Shown here: piece by piece, positions 46,478 through 54,939 of the stretch
How positions within the stretch are numbered: the stretch's first letter is position 1
How the letters are laid out: every line of letters starts with the position of its first letter
NCBI GenBank assembly: GCA_029260795.1
Contig: JAJDCO010000115.1
Coordinates: forward strand, 1-64,000
Reading direction: 5' to 3'
Source: Planctomycetota bacterium
Lineage (GTDB): Bacteria > Planctomycetota > OFTM77
Length of the DNA: 64,000 bases
The notes under the pieces: model-generated
Seen by the model: only the letters and a program-made list of their open reading frames with translations
Databases searched by the model: none
Told to the model about the DNA's origin: nothing
Program-made: the position numbers and the translations under genes

Positions 46478-47308
46478 ATGCTGATCGACTGCCACGTGCA
46501 CCTCAACAACTACCACGAGAGCACGCGGCGACCGACCCATGAGAACGTCCAGGATCTGTTCGCGAAGATGGCGGAGTGCCAGGTCGATCACGCGGTCGTG
46601 CTGACTTCCTATCGAGTCGATCTGGATCGTCCGAGCGTCGAGGAGGTCCTCGAGGTCCTGGCGAGCGATCCTCGAACGACCGTGGTCGAGGGGCTCTGCT
46701 GGCGCGGAGATCAGCGGACCGATCTCTTCTCGATGGAGGAGCGGATTCGGGCCGGAGTGGTCAAGGGGATCAAGCTCTATCCGGGCTACGATCAGTACGC
46801 GATCAACGATCCCTCGCTCGAGACGGTCTTTCGGATCGCCGCCAAGTACGACTTGCCCATCATGATCCACACGGGCGACACGTTCTCGAAGAGGGCCAAG
46901 GTCCGTCAGGCCCATCCGCTGCTCGTCGACGACATCGCTGTCGACTTCCCCGACAACAAGTTCGTGATCTGTCACCTCGGGAACCCTTGGTTCCAGGACA
47001 CCGCCGAGGTGCTCTACAAGAACGACAACGTTTATGCCGACATCTCGGGGCTGACGCTCGGTGACTTCACCTACGAGTTCGAGCGATACATGAAGCAGCG
47101 GGTCCGCGACATGATCACGTACATGGGAGACCCGGGCAGCCAGCTCCTCTATGGCAGCGACTGGCCTCTCGTCAACATGCGCCCGTATGTGAAGTTCCTC
47201 GACACCCTCGAGCTGGATGTCGAGCAGAAGGACAACATCGCCTGGCGCACGGCTGCGACGCTCTTTCGCATCGATGTCGAGGCGATCCCGAAGTCGCTCG
47301 TCGACTGA
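46478..47308 (+). CDS. Amidohydrolase-family metal-dependent hydrolase (PF04909 type)
   Basis: A 276-residue TIM-barrel hydrolase with the metal-ligand pattern of amidohydrolase_2: DCHVHLN at residues 4-10 (HxH), GIKLYPGYD, IMIHTGD, VICHLGNPW and the catalytic Asp in YGSDWPL. Members act on ring-cleavage lactones, decarboxylate aromatic acids or hydrolyse other substrates; the real one is not predictable. ATG 46478 follows the tRNA by 70 bases; the upstream open frame runs back into the tRNA and is discounted. No aromatic-degradation genes are near. Confidence 0.85.
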   Translation: MLIDCHVHLNNYHESTRRPTHENVQDLFAKMAECQVDHAVVLTSYRVDLDRPSVEEVLEVLASDPRTTVVEGLCWRGDQRTDLFSMEERIRAGVVKGIKLYPGYDQYAINDPSLETVFRIAAKYDLPIMIHTGDTFSKRAKVRQAHPLLVDDIAVDFPDNKFVICHLGNPWFQDTAEVLYKNDNVYADISGLTLGDFTYEFERYMKQRVRDMITYMGDPGSQLLYGSDWPLVNMRPYVKFLDTLELDVEQKDNIAWRTAATLFRIDVEAIPKSLVD

Positions 47309-47417
47309 CGACGGTGCGGCAACCGGATCGCTCGAGAGCTCGGCTGTCCTGGAAGCACTCCCGAGTGACCGCCTTGGGATCCCTGCGGTCTTCGCAGCCG
47401 CTCCGAGCGAGGGTCCC

Positions 47418-47843
47418 TCAGTCCTTCTTCTTGATCTCCTCCCAGGCCTTGGAGAATCCCTGGCCGATCTCGTCCAGGGCTCGCGACAGATCGTCTTTCA
47501 TCGCACCGAAGGCCTCACCGGACTCCTTCTTCAGCTCGCGGAGCTTCCCCTCGGTCTCCTTCATCTTCTCCTTCAAGGCTGCGACCGATTCCCGGTAGGT
47601 CTCGGGCGCTTCCTCCCGGGCTTCCTCGAAGAGCTTCTCGAGCCGAGCGAGCTCCTCTTGCAGGTCGTCCATCCGGTCATTCAGCTTGGCGAGTGCTTTC
47701 TCCTTCTGCTCGGCCAAGTACTCGCCCGTGGCCTCGACCGCCTCTTGGGATTCCTCCTTGACCTTCTCGTAGGCGGGATCGGCTTCGCACGACATCAGCC
47801 AGGTGACGGCGAGGGACAACAGGATCGTGGTCGCGATCTTCAT
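47418..47843 (-). CDS. Coiled-coil lipoprotein
   Basis: A 141-residue exported protein, MKIATTILLSLAVTWLMSC, a lipoprotein signal with Cys19. The rest is almost wholly charged helix (KVKEESQEAVEATGEYLAEQ through LARALDEIGQGFSK-type heptads), predicted coiled coil of Lpp or apolipoprotein style. GGAGG sits 8-9 bases before the ATG. It could be an outer-membrane tether, but there is no C-terminal Lys as in Lpp crosslinking; the end is KKKD. Function unknown. Confidence 0.75.
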   Translation of the reverse strand: MKIATTILLSLAVTWLMSCEADPAYEKVKEESQEAVEATGEYLAEQKEKALAKLNDRMDDLQEELARLEKLFEEAREEAPETYRESVAALKEKMKETEGKLRELKKESGEAFGAMKDDLSRALDEIGQGFSKAWEEIKKKD

Positions 47844-48147
47844 CGGGGACTTCCTCCATGTCTTTGGGCAATCGTTCCGCCGTCGTCGGCTCCGATGGCG
47901 GTCGCAGGGCGCTCCAGCCGATTCGATGAGCGTCGCACGCCGTGAAGGCAAAGTCGATGCCAAGCCCTGCTCTTCGAGGGAGGGTCGCAAGGCATGCCGC
48001 AACCACCGGGAAACGGGCTCACGGCGGGTCGTCAGGCAGCCTGCTCTGTCGGAAGATCCGCGGCAAGCCGGCGCAGCCAAGCCTCCGCTCTTGACAGGGT
48101 GAGTAGGATGGAGCGTGGGAATGAATGGGCGGGGCTGTCTTTGATGG
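47844..48147. other. Divergent gap, lipoprotein gene / 48148 gene
   Basis: 304 bases. Contains the lipoprotein ribosome-binding site and an isolated plus-strand TTGACA at 48091 with no -10 at a proper distance. No small gene or strong repeat found. Confidence 0.4.
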
Positions 48148-48546
48148 ATGCCCACCCTGATGAAGGACCTCAGTCTCCCTGCCGGCATTCGGCTGCTTCA
48201 TGATCGAAACGGCTTGCGCTTTCAGGGCACCGCGGTCGCGCTGCGTGCCCTCTCGAGGGCTCTACGGCCTTTGGCCGAAGGACCGGACCACACCGCTTGG
48301 CGAGTCCACTTGCGTCAAGGGGCCGATTGGAAGCTGGTCAGCCAGGAGCAGTACCCCGTTCTTCGGCGTCGAATGAGCATCGTGTTGCCGCCGGATGCTT
48401 GGGCCATCATCAGCTGGAAGATCCTCCACGTCTCCTGTGGATGGGAGACCTCACCGTTCGCTTTCGCCGACTGTGGCTACCTCCGCCCGGCGCCCGATCA
48501 CGACATCGGTTTCGACCTCTTGGGCGAGCCCGAGCCGATCGACTGA
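48148..48546 (+). CDS. Hypothetical protein
   Basis: A 132-residue protein, apparently cytoplasmic, with a mixed alpha/beta composition and a C-terminal acidic end. The distinctive stretch MSIVLPPDAWAIISWKILHVSC belongs to no family I recognise. ATG 48160 (MKDLSLPAG) is an alternative start. The codon pattern matches its neighbours. It precedes two further genes on the same strand with a 112-base gap. Confidence 0.6.
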   Translation: MPTLMKDLSLPAGIRLLHDRNGLRFQGTAVALRALSRALRPLAEGPDHTAWRVHLRQGADWKLVSQEQYPVLRRRMSIVLPPDAWAIISWKILHVSCGWETSPFAFADCGYLRPAPDHDIGFDLLGEPEPID

Positions 48547-48658
48547 ACCCGCTTTCGCCCCCGATGTCTTTTTGGCATGGTCGGCTCCCGTTGCGCGCGC
48601 TCTTTCGAGATGCTGGGAGAGCCGCCGGATCCGAGCGCATTTCGGAGGTCGGGCTCTG

Positions 48659-49129
48659 ATGACGAAGAAGGCTGATCCGAGCGAAGTTGCCGACTGGCAC
48701 CGCTACTTTGCGATCGAAGGAAACAACGTCGGCTGGCGCCTCTCCGAGCTCGCCGAGCGGACCGCGGACCAGACCGAGGAGATGGTGCTCGCGGCCCATG
48801 CGAGTGCCTTTCACTGGTCGCAGGTCGGAACGGAGCTCCACCTCGCTCGAGCCAGGATGCTGCTCGGTCACGTGCTCGCGGCGGCCGGACAGGGAGCGGA
48901 GGCTCTCAAGCAAGCGCGTTTGGCCAACGAGACTCTGAGCCGGCAAGCCTGCCCGGACTGGGAGATCGCCTTCCAGCACGCGATCTTGGCTCATGCTGCT
49001 CACGCCGCCGATGAGCACGCCTTGCACGTCGAGGAGCATCGCAAGGCCCGTCAGGCCGCCGAAGCGATCGAGGACCCGGAAGATCGTCAGGTCTTCGATG
49101 CGACTTTCGTGCGCATTCCGGTGCCGTGA
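48659..49129 (+). CDS. Helical hypothetical protein
   Basis: A 156-residue, mainly helical protein containing a TPR-like pair (LHLARARMLLGHVLAAAGQGAEALKQ-type helices, AFQHAILAHAAHAADEHALH). His/Ala-rich, with no signal peptide. ATG 48659 has GGAGG about 11 bases upstream; the longer upstream frame is shadow. Its stop overlaps the methyltransferase start (GTGA), so the two are coupled. Related proteins with similar 'ADWHRYFAIEGNN' starts occur as hypotheticals; function unknown. Confidence 0.65.
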   Translation: MTKKADPSEVADWHRYFAIEGNNVGWRLSELAERTADQTEEMVLAAHASAFHWSQVGTELHLARARMLLGHVLAAAGQGAEALKQARLANETLSRQACPDWEIAFQHAILAHAAHAADEHALHVEEHRKARQAAEAIEDPEDRQVFDATFVRIPVP

Positions 49130-49887
49130 CCGGGTCGCTCTATCGCGAAGACCTCGCCTGGATCCATCACGCCGGCTGGAGCGACTTCTCACGCCAGGCA
49201 GCCCCCGGGCTTCTCGAGCTCCTCGAGGACGCGGGACTCCGCAACGGTCGGGTCGTTGACGTCGGTTGTGGTGGAGGGCTCTGGCTTCTCGCCCTCGCCG
49301 AAGCCGGCTTCGAGGCGATCGGCATCGAGCCCTCTCCGACTCTCGCGGCTTTGGCGCGAAAAACGGCTCCTCCGTGTGAGGTCTTGGAGCGCTCGGCATA
49401 CGATGGAGTGCTGCCGGAAGCCCGAGCGATCACCGCCATCGGAGAGGTGCTCAGCTACTTCGAGGCCGAGTCCCGTCCGCCGCTCGAGAGCTTCTTCGAA
49501 TGCTGCGCGAAAGCCCTCGAGGAAGGCGGCCTGATCGTCTTCGACGTGATCGTGGAGGCGTCCGGGACTCTGGATGCCAAGACCTGGTGGGCCGAGGACG
49601 ACTGGGCCATCTTGATCGAAGTTCGGGAGCCGCTCGAGGATCGATGCGTGATTCGCGAGATCACGACGTTTCGCCGAGTGGGAGACGCCTTTCGGCGTCG
49701 CCACGAGACGCATCGGCAAGCCGTCTACCGGCCGGTCGAAGTGGAGCGCGCCCTGCGGGCGGCTGGATTCGAATCTGTCCTGCGGCTGAGCCGCTATGGT
49801 GCTCTCCCGATGCTTCCTCGTCGGCAAGGATTCTCGGCTCGTCGCGGACGAGCCCCAGCTGATGCGCGTTCCATCGCAAGTCGATGA
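49126..49887 (+). CDS. SAM-dependent methyltransferase
   Basis: A 253-residue class I methyltransferase with the SAM-binding loop VVDVGCGGGLWLLALAE near residues 43-59, acidic IGIEPSPTL (motif II) and a C-terminal ERALRAAGFESV. The fold resembles Methyltransf_25 members acting on small molecules. The substrate is unknown. GTG 49126 overlaps the preceding gene. The last ~25 residues are Arg/Ala-rich and may be disordered. Confidence 0.85.
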   Translation: MTGSLYREDLAWIHHAGWSDFSRQAAPGLLELLEDAGLRNGRVVDVGCGGGLWLLALAEAGFEAIGIEPSPTLAALARKTAPPCEVLERSAYDGVLPEARAITAIGEVLSYFEAESRPPLESFFECCAKALEEGGLIVFDVIVEASGTLDAKTWWAEDDWAILIEVREPLEDRCVIREITTFRRVGDAFRRRHETHRQAVYRPVEVERALRAAGFESVLRLSRYGALPMLPRRQGFSARRGRAPADARSIASR

Positions 49888-49920
49888 AACCTCGTCGTTG
49901 ATCTCCCGAGGAGGTCCCGA

Positions 49921-52728
49921 ATGCCCCGGTCTTCGCTTCGAAGAATCCTGGCCCCGATGGTCTTGCTCGGCACGTTGGTGACCTGGGCTTGGGTGAGTGA
50001 AGGCACTCGGGCTTCCGCCCTCCGGGCATCGTCTCCGGCCGTTCCTCGCGACGTCGTGTTACGGTTCGCCGTCGTCGGCGACACGCAGGGCCAGCATCTC
50101 TTCGACCAGCTCCTGTCCGACATGAACGCGCAGGCGGCCGAGGTTCTCGTCATCCCGGGAGACCTGGTCGACACCGGAGGCACGCCGGCCGAGCGCTTCG
50201 GCTCCTGGAGCTCCTGGATCGAGCAAGCGAGCGCGTTTGCCCCGGGATTGACCCGCATCGTGATGGCGCCCGGCAACCACGATCTTCCCTCGGGAGGCGA
50301 TGCTCGCTGGAGAGAGACCTTTCGCACGACGCCCGACGGCGAGCCCTGGCTGCCTGATTCCCCGCCTCTCGACGGAGAACCGGGCCTCGATCAGATGGAC
50401 TACTTCGTCGACGTCGGCGCGACGCGGTTCATCTCGATTACGACGGACACCGAGAAATACGGGGCGAGCCACCTCTCCGCGCGCTCGCTCGTTTGGCTCG
50501 AGCGCGCACTCCTCGATGCCGAGGAGCAGGATGGCGTCGAGCACGTGTTCGTCCTCACCCATCACCCGGTCACCTTCGACAGCCTCGAGGGAAACCTCGG
50601 CGGTACGAACGGCGCCGGGTGGCAAACGATGTCCGGGTGCTCCAAGCTTCGCGCGCTCTTTGCGGGCCACTGGCACTTGTATCAACCCAGCCGGCCCGAT
50701 CCGATGCGCCCCGGCATGTGGGAGGTCGTCAGCGGCACCGGAGGAGGGGGGCTGGAGGGACGACCCGTCCAGAATCGTCACGGCTTCTTGCTCGTGGACG
50801 TCCATCGCGACGGTCGTGTCGAGGCGAGGTTTCACGGCGACTCGGACGGGAGTGAGAATGGTTGGGCATTCGACGATGTGCTCGATCGATTCACGCTCCG
50901 CGGCGACCGGAACCAGCGACCAGGACCGGTGGCTCATTTCGGATTCGAGCATGCCCCGCTGAACCTGGACTCGGTCCGCGGGCCTCGATCCAAGGCGCAC
51001 CGCGGTCGGCTCCATGGAGACGCTCGGACGTGTGTCGGAGCGCGTGGAACGGGAATGCGCCTGAGTGGTCAGGGCTTCGCCGACGCGGTGGGGATCGGAG
51101 ACTACGACCTCGCACTCGTCGGTGATCTCGGGCTTTCGCTGATGGTAAGGCTCGACCCCGACCATCGAGGCCAGGTCTCGACGCTCGTCGAGTACAGCGC
51201 CGCCACGGGGCATCCGTCCGTGGATTCCGAAGCCGTCAACACGCTGTACTCGCTGCGACTGCTCGCCGACCGCCGACTGGAGCTCCGCTGGGAGCACGAC
51301 GATGGCAAGGCCGTTTCGGTCTCCTCGACCGAGCCCCTTCGCCTGTCGGATCGCTGGCAACGGATCACCTGCTCTCGGAGTGCCTGGAGACGGCGCGTGC
51401 GATTCTTCGTCAACGGCTTTCAGCTTGGAAAAGACCGTCGCTTCGACCGTTCTCCTACCGGCGGCGGGGCCGGCTTCCTGCACATCGGTCGAAGCGCGGA
51501 CGGGTCGGCCCCCTTCGTCGGCCAGATCGACGAGGTCTCGATCTTCGATCGCGTTCTGGGACCGCGTGTGCCCGAGGGTATTCCGGAGCCTCCCGACCCG
51601 ACCGGTGACGGACGTCTCGACGAAGCCGATTTCAAGCGGCTGGCCCGAGAGCTCGGAAGCGGCAAGGCGGATCGAAAGGGAGAGGCGCTCTCGTCCGATG
51701 CCGACGGCGATGGCGACGTCGATCTCCAGGACTTCGCGGCCTGGCGCGCGCGGCGAGACAACGAGCTTCGAGTGCGCCCGGGGGAGGGTCCCCGACCGAT
51801 CCACCTCGTGTCCACCTGGGAGCTGCGCGGTAGCTTGGCCGATCAGCAGGGGCAAGCTTCGCTACGCTCGCTCGGCGGGGAGCTGCTCACGGACTCTTAC
51901 GCCTTCGGAGCGAACCGGGGGCTGGAGCTGGTCGATTGGCCCGAGGACCGATGGGGCGCCGACTACGTCTTCGAGATGGTGGTCGCCCTGTCCGACTTCG
52001 GCAACGGCAAGTGGGGCAAGCTCGTCGACTTCAAGGCGCGCCGCTCGGACCATGGCTTGTACGTCCGCACGGTCGGCGACGAGTCCTTCCTGGAGTTCTT
52101 CCAGGAGAAAGGGCGAGGGGGGACACCGCTCCAGCGCGGACGCTTTCATCACCTGGTCCTCGCCCGCGAAGCCGGGAGCCAGCGCTTCCGGGTCTGGCTG
52201 GATGGGCAGCTCGAGATCGACTTCGTCGACGACTCCGGTTGGGCCCTGTTCGATGGTCCCGGACACCGGGCCGTGTTCTTCGTCGACGATGGCGGCGCCG
52301 AGACCGTCGCGGGCTCGTTGGCCCGCCTGCGCCTGCTCTCCGGCACGGTCGAGGATGCGGACGTGAGTCGCTGGGCCGAGGCGATGGTGCCCGGAAGACT
52401 CCCGCGGATCCGGATCGACCGGGCGAGTGGCGAGGCGCGCTTGGAGAACGCGTCTCCCGAGCCGTTGGCGTTCGTGGCTTTCGAGCTCACCTCGAGGAGC
52501 GGCTCGATCGAGGCGGGAGCGATCGACCTGGGCTCTGACTGGATCGTGGCCCGTGCCGGCGCCACGAGGCGTGTTTGGATTCGCCCACACGGCGAGCGCC
52601 GGATCGAGGCCGGCACCGATTGGCGGCTCGGGCGCTTGTGGCGCACGGGGGCGGAGCCGGACTTGCGCTTCGAGGTTCTCGAGGCGTCGAGGCTCGAGTC
52701 GCGGCGGCTGCCCGTCCACTTCGATTGA
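49921..52728 (+). CDS. Large secreted metallophosphoesterase with LamG-type and dockerin-like domains
   Basis: A 935-residue exported protein. A signal peptide is followed by a calcineurin-like phosphoesterase domain with GDTQG (53-57), GDLVDTG (80-86), GNHD (118-121), HH (214-215) and GHWH (249-252), a complete dinuclear metal set. A LamG/concanavalin-like domain spans about 325-555. A dockerin-like pair follows: DPTGDGRLDEADF near 559 and DADGDGDVDLQDF near 592, both calcium-loop patterns. A second LamG-like domain covers about 625-820, then a beta-rich tail. The ATG has AGGAGGT upstream. It probably acts on extracellular phosphoesters while bound to a glycan or scaffold. Confidence 0.88.
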   Translation: MPRSSLRRILAPMVLLGTLVTWAWVSEGTRASALRASSPAVPRDVVLRFAVVGDTQGQHLFDQLLSDMNAQAAEVLVIPGDLVDTGGTPAERFGSWSSWIEQASAFAPGLTRIVMAPGNHDLPSGGDARWRETFRTTPDGEPWLPDSPPLDGEPGLDQMDYFVDVGATRFISITTDTEKYGASHLSARSLVWLERALLDAEEQDGVEHVFVLTHHPVTFDSLEGNLGGTNGAGWQTMSGCSKLRALFAGHWHLYQPSRPDPMRPGMWEVVSGTGGGGLEGRPVQNRHGFLLVDVHRDGRVEARFHGDSDGSENGWAFDDVLDRFTLRGDRNQRPGPVAHFGFEHAPLNLDSVRGPRSKAHRGRLHGDARTCVGARGTGMRLSGQGFADAVGIGDYDLALVGDLGLSLMVRLDPDHRGQVSTLVEYSAATGHPSVDSEAVNTLYSLRLLADRRLELRWEHDDGKAVSVSSTEPLRLSDRWQRITCSRSAWRRRVRFFVNGFQLGKDRRFDRSPTGGGAGFLHIGRSADGSAPFVGQIDEVSIFDRVLGPRVPEGIPEPPDPTGDGRLDEADFKRLARELGSGKADRKGEALSSDADGDGDVDLQDFAAWRARRDNELRVRPGEGPRPIHLVSTWELRGSLADQQGQASLRSLGGELLTDSYAFGANRGLELVDWPEDRWGADYVFEMVVALSDFGNGKWGKLVDFKARRSDHGLYVRTVGDESFLEFFQEKGRGGTPLQRGRFHHLVLAREAGSQRFRVWLDGQLEIDFVDDSGWALFDGPGHRAVFFVDDGGAETVAGSLARLRLLSGTVEDADVSRWAEAMVPGRLPRIRIDRASGEARLENASPEPLAFVAFELTSRSGSIEAGAIDLGSDWIVARAGATRRVWIRPHGERRIEAGTDWRLGRLWRTGAEPDLRFEVLEASRLESRRLPVHFD

Positions 52729-52760
52729 GTCGAGCGTCGGCAGGCAGCGGAATCGGGCTC

Positions 52761-52919
52761 CTAGAGCTTCTCGGTGATCAGGCGCTTGGCCTTCTCGTAT
52801 CGGCAGCAGGATTTCTCCTCGAGCTGCAGGTAGTAGACCTGCTTGCCGCAGCGAGGGCACTTCATCAGGATGAAATCGCGCTCGCCTTTGTGAGCCTTGT
52901 GTTGAGTCGTCTTCTTCAT
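52761..52919 (-). CDS. Zinc-ribbon microprotein
   Basis: A 52-residue basic protein, MKKTTQHKAHKGERDFILMK at the start, then CPRC (21-24) and CC (38-39), which can form a one-metal zinc ribbon. GGGAG lies 8 bases upstream. The C-terminus is Lys/Glu-rich helix (YEKAKRLITEKL). Likely a small nucleic-acid or regulatory protein; no family recognised. Its leader contains two strong hairpins. The longer open frame extending upstream is not supported. Confidence 0.65.
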   Translation of the reverse strand: MKKTTQHKAHKGERDFILMKCPRCGKQVYYLQLEEKSCCRYEKAKRLITEKL

Positions 52920-53261
52920 TGCGATGCTCCCTGACCGGAGGAGGTCCCCCGGCATGACCGACCGAAAGGCCGGGAGGCCCGACCTCACGTCAGGCCTCCC
53001 GGTGGGTGTTCTCTCGGAAACCTCTTCGGGTTTCCGCACCAGTTCTTTAGCCCAGCTTTCCCATTTTCCCGACCCGCTATTTCGCGAAGCGCGTGCCGGG
53101 GGGAGCAAGACGTGAAGCCTCGGTCGGCGAAACGAGATCCGAGCCCCGTCAAATGGGAGGAATGAAGTTTTGACCGGATCCGCGTGCACTCGAAGTTCGG
53201 AAGCGCTTGTCCCGACTTTTCGTCACGCTGTCGTCCGATTGCGACGAATCTCCAGCCTATC
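52920..53261 (-). other. Structured leader/intergenic region upstream of the microprotein
   Basis: 342 bases. It contains two perfect hairpins, a 10-bp stem (52970-52979 with 52993-53002) and an 8-bp stem (53015-53022 with 53029-53036), both on the leader side of the microprotein gene. The first has a weak pyrimidine run after it on the minus strand. No -35/-10 pair is convincing. Confidence 0.5.
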
Positions 53262-53705
53262 CTACGAGGAAGGCATCGGCTTCTTGAAGATCGCGAAGTA
53301 CAGGACCGCCAGGAGGAGCAGTCCCACGATTCCATGAATCGCCTTGAAGAGCCCCGCGGACGGCATCGATTCCGACTGGTGCAGCTTGCGCATCTTTGCC
53401 TGCATCAGGAAGTCGGCCACGATCAAGATGAAGACGAGCAAGAGCTTGATGTGGAGCCAGGGCGCTCTCATGAGCTCCGAAGCCCGCTCCATCAGCATGC
53501 CGCCGCCGCCGATCACCGTCAGGAGGAGGCCCGGCATCGAGACGAGGTAGGCCATGCGGCGCTCCATCTTCGCCAGTCGCTCCCGAATCGGTGCCTCCTC
53601 GCGCACGTGGTTGCCCAGCATGCGAGACAGTCCCATCATCGCGCCGATCCACACGACGATGCCGAAGAGGTGAATCAGCTTGTAGGTTTCGTACGCCGTC
53701 GTCAT
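53262..53705 (-). CDS. HemJ/CopD-like membrane protein
   Basis: A 147-residue protein with four predicted membrane helices. YKLIHLFGIVVWIGAM, with His12, and APWLHIKLLLVF, with His85/Lys87, match the conserved His and Lys of HemJ, the oxygen-type protoporphyrinogen IX oxidase of many bacteria; MPGLLLTVIGGG also fits. ATG 53705 is chosen over an earlier start. No other heme genes are in the window, so a general CopD-like role is possible. It lies between the GT9 gene and the microprotein on the same strand. Confidence 0.7.
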   Translation of the reverse strand: MTTAYETYKLIHLFGIVVWIGAMMGLSRMLGNHVREEAPIRERLAKMERRMAYLVSMPGLLLTVIGGGGMLMERASELMRAPWLHIKLLLVFILIVADFLMQAKMRKLHQSESMPSAGLFKAIHGIVGLLLLAVLYFAIFKKPMPSS

Positions 53706-53801
53706 GAGCCGGTGTCTCCGTAAGGGGCTTCGGGCCAAGGGGGGCTTCGATACCAGAGTGACCGAGCCCCTTCAAGTTCGACCGCACGAAGTCAACTGGA
53801 T

Positions 53802-54878
53802 TCAGCGGCGCTCGAAGGCTTCGCTGACGCGCTCGAGCACTCGGACGAGCGAGAGATCTTCCAGGCAGGCCTGCGGACGCTCGAAGGCGCAGTGCCGTTC
53901 GAGGCAAGGCTGGCAGGGAAGCCGCTTCGGAGCCATCAAGACGGCGCCGTGGGGGCCGGCAGGCCCCGTGCGCTCCGGGTCCTGCGGCCCGAAGAGCCCG
54001 AGCGTGCGGGCCCCGGCAGCCACCGCCAGATGGAGAGGGCCGGAGTCACTCCCGATGACGAGATGAGGGCGTCCGACGATCGCATGGTACACCGCCCCCA
54101 GCTCTCGAAGTGACCAGCGGTTCAATGCCAAACAGACACCGGGAACTCGGTCGAGCTGAGCCTTGGCCTCCTGGGCGTCCACGGACTCCGCGGGGCCGCT
54201 CTGGACGAGCACCGAGATCTCGCGGGACGCCATCGTTCGAGCCAGCTCGATCTGACGATCGAGACGCCAGCTGCGCACGTCACCGGAGCGGGCGAGGTTC
54301 AGGAGCAGCAAGGGGCGGCCCGGTTCCACTCCGAGAGCCGCGAGGTCCTTCTCTGCGGCGAGCCGCTCGTGCTCGGACCAGGCGAGGTCGAAGCACGGCT
54401 CGCCTCGAGCCCCCAGGGCTCGAGAGGCCTCCCGGGTCCGATCGACTGCATGCTTCGACGCGAGACGAGGGAGCGCATGGTTGGTGAAGAAGGCGTTCCA
54501 TCGCTCTCGACAGTCGACGCGATTCAAGCCGATCCGGGTCGGAGCTCCCGAGGCCCGTCCGATGAGGGCGCTCTTGGCGTTCCCTTGGAGGTCGACGCTG
54601 ATCTCGGGGGCGAAGCGCCGCAGAGCCGACCTGGCTCGCAAGAATCCTCGCCCGGGACGTTGGCGGTCGAAGGGGATCACGGTGACGATGGGCGCGAGCA
54701 GGGGGGCGATGGAGGTCTGGACCACCCAGCGAATGTCGGCTCGGGGGGCGATCTCACGCAAGGCGTGCAGCAGCGGGAGTGTGTGCGTGACGTCGCCGAC
54801 GCTCGAGAGCCGAACGATCAAGATCCGTTGGGCCGATCGAACGATCTCCGCCAGTGAATCCGTCTCGATTGAGCTCAC
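53802..54878 (-). CDS. GT9-family glycosyltransferase (heptosyltransferase-like)
   Basis: A 358-residue GT-B enzyme. ILIVRLSSVGDVTHTLPLLHALRE at the start, LLLLNLARSGDVRSW in the middle and GSDSGPLHLAVAAGARTLGLFG near 285 are the landmarks of ADP-heptose:LPS heptosyltransferases. A cysteine cluster (CQPCLERHC) follows near the C-terminus, as in many WaaC/F relatives. The start is GTG 54878 with AAGGAGG three bases upstream. It is the second GT9 gene in this window, supporting LPS-type core synthesis. Confidence 0.9.
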   Translation of the reverse strand: MSSIETDSLAEIVRSAQRILIVRLSSVGDVTHTLPLLHALREIAPRADIRWVVQTSIAPLLAPIVTVIPFDRQRPGRGFLRARSALRRFAPEISVDLQGNAKSALIGRASGAPTRIGLNRVDCRERWNAFFTNHALPRLASKHAVDRTREASRALGARGEPCFDLAWSEHERLAAEKDLAALGVEPGRPLLLLNLARSGDVRSWRLDRQIELARTMASREISVLVQSGPAESVDAQEAKAQLDRVPGVCLALNRWSLRELGAVYHAIVGRPHLVIGSDSGPLHLAVAAGARTLGLFGPQDPERTGPAGPHGAVLMAPKRLPCQPCLERHCAFERPQACLEDLSLVRVLERVSEAFERR

Positions 54879-54939
54879 GCGCCTCCTTCCGAGTCGGGTA
54901 CCGCTCGCCCGAACTCACGGGCGAGCGGCTCGATCGGGC

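Noticed and set aside
48091..48109. TTGACA with TAGGAT as a promoter for the 48148 gene
   Set aside because: Spacer is 7 bases; no -10 at 16-18 bases.
50059..51855. 598-codon minus-strand frame opposite the phosphoesterase
   Set aside because: Antisense shadow with no recognisable motif.
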